This document shows, piece by piece, positions 22,148-23,233 of a DNA stretch of 23,233 nucleotides. The stretch lies in the IMG/VR virus record IMGVR_UViG_3300046011_000062, positions 1 to 23,233 of that record; one strand, given 5' to 3'. A program made the translations under genes and the position numbers. Under the pieces are notes generated by a model, which searched no databases, had not been told where the DNA came from, and saw only the letters and a list, made by a program, of their open reading frames with translations. Position 1 is the first letter of the stretch; each line of letters begins with the position of its first letter. This stretch comes from a virus.

Positions 22148-22752
22148 CACCAGACCCTCCTGGTGCTGTTCCACTCCTGAGTAGCGAAAACCTGTCCAGA
22201 ACCCTTGTACATCTCGCCAGCAAAGTGCTTCGGCAGAAAGTAATGACTGGGGTAAATGGTGATGTCTCTGAACTGGTGGTTATGGACGGTCTGGGTAAGT
22301 CTGACAGGCCCGGAGTATTGCCACGGCGGTAGGTTCCCAGGGTCTTGGTCGAGCATGTCTTGGATGATCTGACCTATAAGTGGGTGGTCTGGAACCGCCC
22401 CAACGACACCGTTGGCGATCAATCCAGGTCTGGAGATTTCGGACTCCCAGCAGGCGAATAGGTCTGGTTCCAGCAACCAGTCTTCCAAAGATCGCACACA
22501 CTCGGAATCAGCGTCTAACGCAATGCCGCCAAGCTCGTACAGGATCTCCCAGCGCATGCAGTCTGCTACACCAGGGAAGTTGCCCCAGTAGTGTCGCATC
22601 CGCTGTGCAAGCCTCCACCCACGTTGGAGTGACTTGTTGTTCCAAACCGTGACCTTGTAGTCAGGGTTCAGAAGCTTCCAAGTGTTGATCGCTGCGTGAG
22701 GGGTTTTTGATTCGTCTCCAACCCAGACAATGTGCAGGAGCTTGGGAATCAT
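22147..22752 (-). CDS. GT32-family glycosyltransferase, DxD type (201 aa)
   Basis: The start IPKLLHIVWVGD and the core GVADCMRWEILYELGGIALD followed by ADSE are hallmarks of the sugar-binding DxD region of family 32 (Och1 / capsular polysaccharide / toxin-type) glycosyltransferases; the DxD is D80-A81-D82 and the preceding Asp and Arg (D64, R67) match the donor-binding helix. The family transfers hexoses from nucleotide sugars. The ATG follows directly after the T-tract of an intrinsic terminator, and the only Shine-Dalgarno (AGGGG, 9 nt upstream) lies in the 3' arm of that hairpin. It overlaps the next glycosyltransferase gene as TGATG. Confidence 0.82.
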   Translation of the reverse strand: MIPKLLHIVWVGDESKTPHAAINTWKLLNPDYKVTVWNNKSLQRGWRLAQRMRHYWGNFPGVADCMRWEILYELGGIALDADSECVRSLEDWLLEPDLFACWESEISRPGLIANGVVGAVPDHPLIGQIIQDMLDQDPGNLPPWQYSGPVRLTQTVHNHQFRDITIYPSHYFLPKHFAGEMYKGSGQVFATQEWNSTRRVW

Positions 22753-22777
22753 AAAAAAATGCCCCTAAAGAGGGGCA
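22753..22777 (-). terminator. Intrinsic terminator that also contains the ribosome-binding site of the GT32-like gene
   Basis: On the minus strand TGCCCCT pairs with AGGGGCA (7 bp, loop CTTT), followed by a run of seven T and then at once the ATG at 22752. On the plus strand no T-tract follows the stem, so it acts only on the minus strand. AGGGG in the 3' arm is the only Shine-Dalgarno for the next gene, so a folded hairpin would also hide that site. Confidence 0.8.
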
Positions 22778-22782
22778 AAACT

Positions 22783-22971
22783 TCACAGGAGACATTTCCA
22801 GTGTACACGGTTTCCCTTCTTCAGTCTAGCCACAATCCCACGGGTTTCTAGATTGTCCAGCACGTTGATGGTGTGTCGCTTAGTCACCATGAACCTGTCG
22901 GCAATGGTTTGCGTTGTGTGTGGCGTTTTGATGGTTTTGATCCAGCGGATCAGTTTTTCTTCAACAACCAT
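22783..22971 (-). CDS. Small winged helix-turn-helix protein (62 aa)
   Basis: The sequence reads as one winged helix: EEKLIRWIKTIKTPHTTQTI (helix 1 and turn), ADRFMVTKRHTINVLDNLET (helices 2 and 3, the recognition helix around TKRHTINVLDNL) and RGIVARLKKGNRVHWKCLL (the wing). This layout matches MarR/IclR/ArsR-like DNA-binding domains without any effector domain. It overlaps the zinc-finger gene by 22 nt and is the last gene before the terminator at 22753-22777, so the two small DNA-binding proteins form the end of one transcript. Possible job: a regulator of phage transcription; target unknown. Confidence 0.75.
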   Translation of the reverse strand: MVVEEKLIRWIKTIKTPHTTQTIADRFMVTKRHTINVLDNLETRGIVARLKKGNRVHWKCLL

Positions 22972-23108
22972 TCGTTACCAACCCTCTTGTGTGTCTGCTC
23001 TAGCTCTGACAGCGTTTTGCATCGCCTGGATGATGCTGGGCCTACAGTGTGCTTCTCTAGGGCCTTTTGGTTCTGAAACATCCGCAGACACTTCTTGCAT
23101 TCGATCAT
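22950..23108 (-). CDS. Small C2HC zinc-finger protein (52 aa)
   Basis: The likely metal ligands are C4, C7, H20 and C30 in MIECKKCLRMFQNQKALEKH and TVGPASSRRCKTLSEL. The CxxC...FxxxxALxxH...VG...RRC(K/L)T pattern is familiar from small phage zinc proteins. The ATG at 23108 begins the conserved domain but has only a weak ribosome-binding site. A TTG at 23138, with AAAGGA about 10 nt upstream, would add ten residues (MLTLNFLGAA) and is an alternative start. It overlaps the winged-helix gene. A role in binding DNA or protein is likely, but the target is unknown. Confidence 0.7.
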   Translation of the reverse strand: MIECKKCLRMFQNQKALEKHTVGPASSRRCKTLSELEQTHKRVGNEWLLKKN

Positions 23109-23144
23109 CGCTGCACCCAAAAAGTTAAGTGTCAGCAATGATAA

Positions 23145-23233
23145 TCAATCCTTTCGTTGCAACTCAATCTGAGCTGACAACAGGCGAGCGTCTGCGATGA
23201 CCTCGATACACATGTCTTTGGCTTCTTGATTCT
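23145..23233 (-). CDS. C-terminal end of an unknown gene (partial)
   Basis: A minus-strand frame open from the right edge encodes NQEAKDMCIEVIADARLLSA, then QIELQRKD and TGA at 23147-23145. Only 28 residues are visible, looking helical and charged. Of the three frames here it is the most protein-like, and its spacing to the zinc-finger gene fits the rest of the operon. Nothing can be said about its function. Confidence 0.45.
   Translation of the reverse strand, partial: NQEAKDMCIEVIADARLLSAQIELQRKD

Noticed and set aside
21494-22174. GTG start at 22174 for the second glycosyltransferase.
   Set aside because: The ATG at 22147 has GGAGGG at ideal spacing and a TGATG overlap, and the protein fold begins there.
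1-23233. tRNA genes, CRISPR arrays, integrase or attachment sites.
   Set aside because: No cloverleaf-like sequence, no regularly spaced repeats and no recombinase gene were found; the nucleotide repeats present are coding repeats in the fiber and virion proteins.

Overview
The window is a piece of a tailed double-stranded DNA phage genome (or a closely related prophage), about 23 kb of its late region. Every supported gene is on the minus strand and packing is very tight: many junctions are ATGA, GTGA, TAATG or TGATG overlaps. The head genes point to a short-tailed (podovirus-like) phage: a P22-type portal, a scaffold, a capsid protein resembling that of Escherichia phage SU10, an SU10-type adaptor and a P22 gp10-like hub. 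There are no ribosomal, metabolic or host housekeeping genes, and I saw no tRNA and no CRISPR array. The host cannot be told from this sequence; the gene set resembles uncultured aquatic podoviruses (inference).

Layout in the direction of transcription, from right to left. (1) 23233-22783: end of an unknown gene, a C2HC zinc-finger protein and a winged-helix protein, closed by an intrinsic terminator at 22753-22777. (2) 22752-21494: two glycosyltransferase-like genes. (3) 21493-20496: three tiny Lys-rich genes not usually called by gene finders, a Cys-rich protein and a conserved basic protein, all coupled by ATGA overlaps. (4) 20499-18560: a 2-oxoglutarate/Fe(II) oxygenase and a ParB-DNA methyltransferase fusion. 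(5) 18579-12413: packaging and head genes, namely small and large terminase, a 55-aa coiled-coil protein, portal, a 75-aa protein, scaffold and major capsid protein. (6) 12375-9395: a small conserved protein, a GT-A glycosyltransferase, adaptor and tail hub. (7) 9395-1: C1q-like protein, acetyltransferase-like protein, four large internal-virion or tail proteins, and a long repetitive tail fiber that runs off the left edge.

The main discovery is at the capsid gene. Its coding sequence is split: 18 codons at 13651-13598, then a 294-nt insertion at 13597-13304, then the rest from 13303. The insertion folds by hand into a group I self-splicing intron (P1 to P9 recognisable, P7.1 present, terminal G) with no homing endonuclease. 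Joining the exons restores the conserved capsid N-terminus across the junction. A naive annotation would start the capsid protein 30 residues too late, at 13267. There is no gene-free stretch longer than 300 bases; the intron is the longest non-coding piece.
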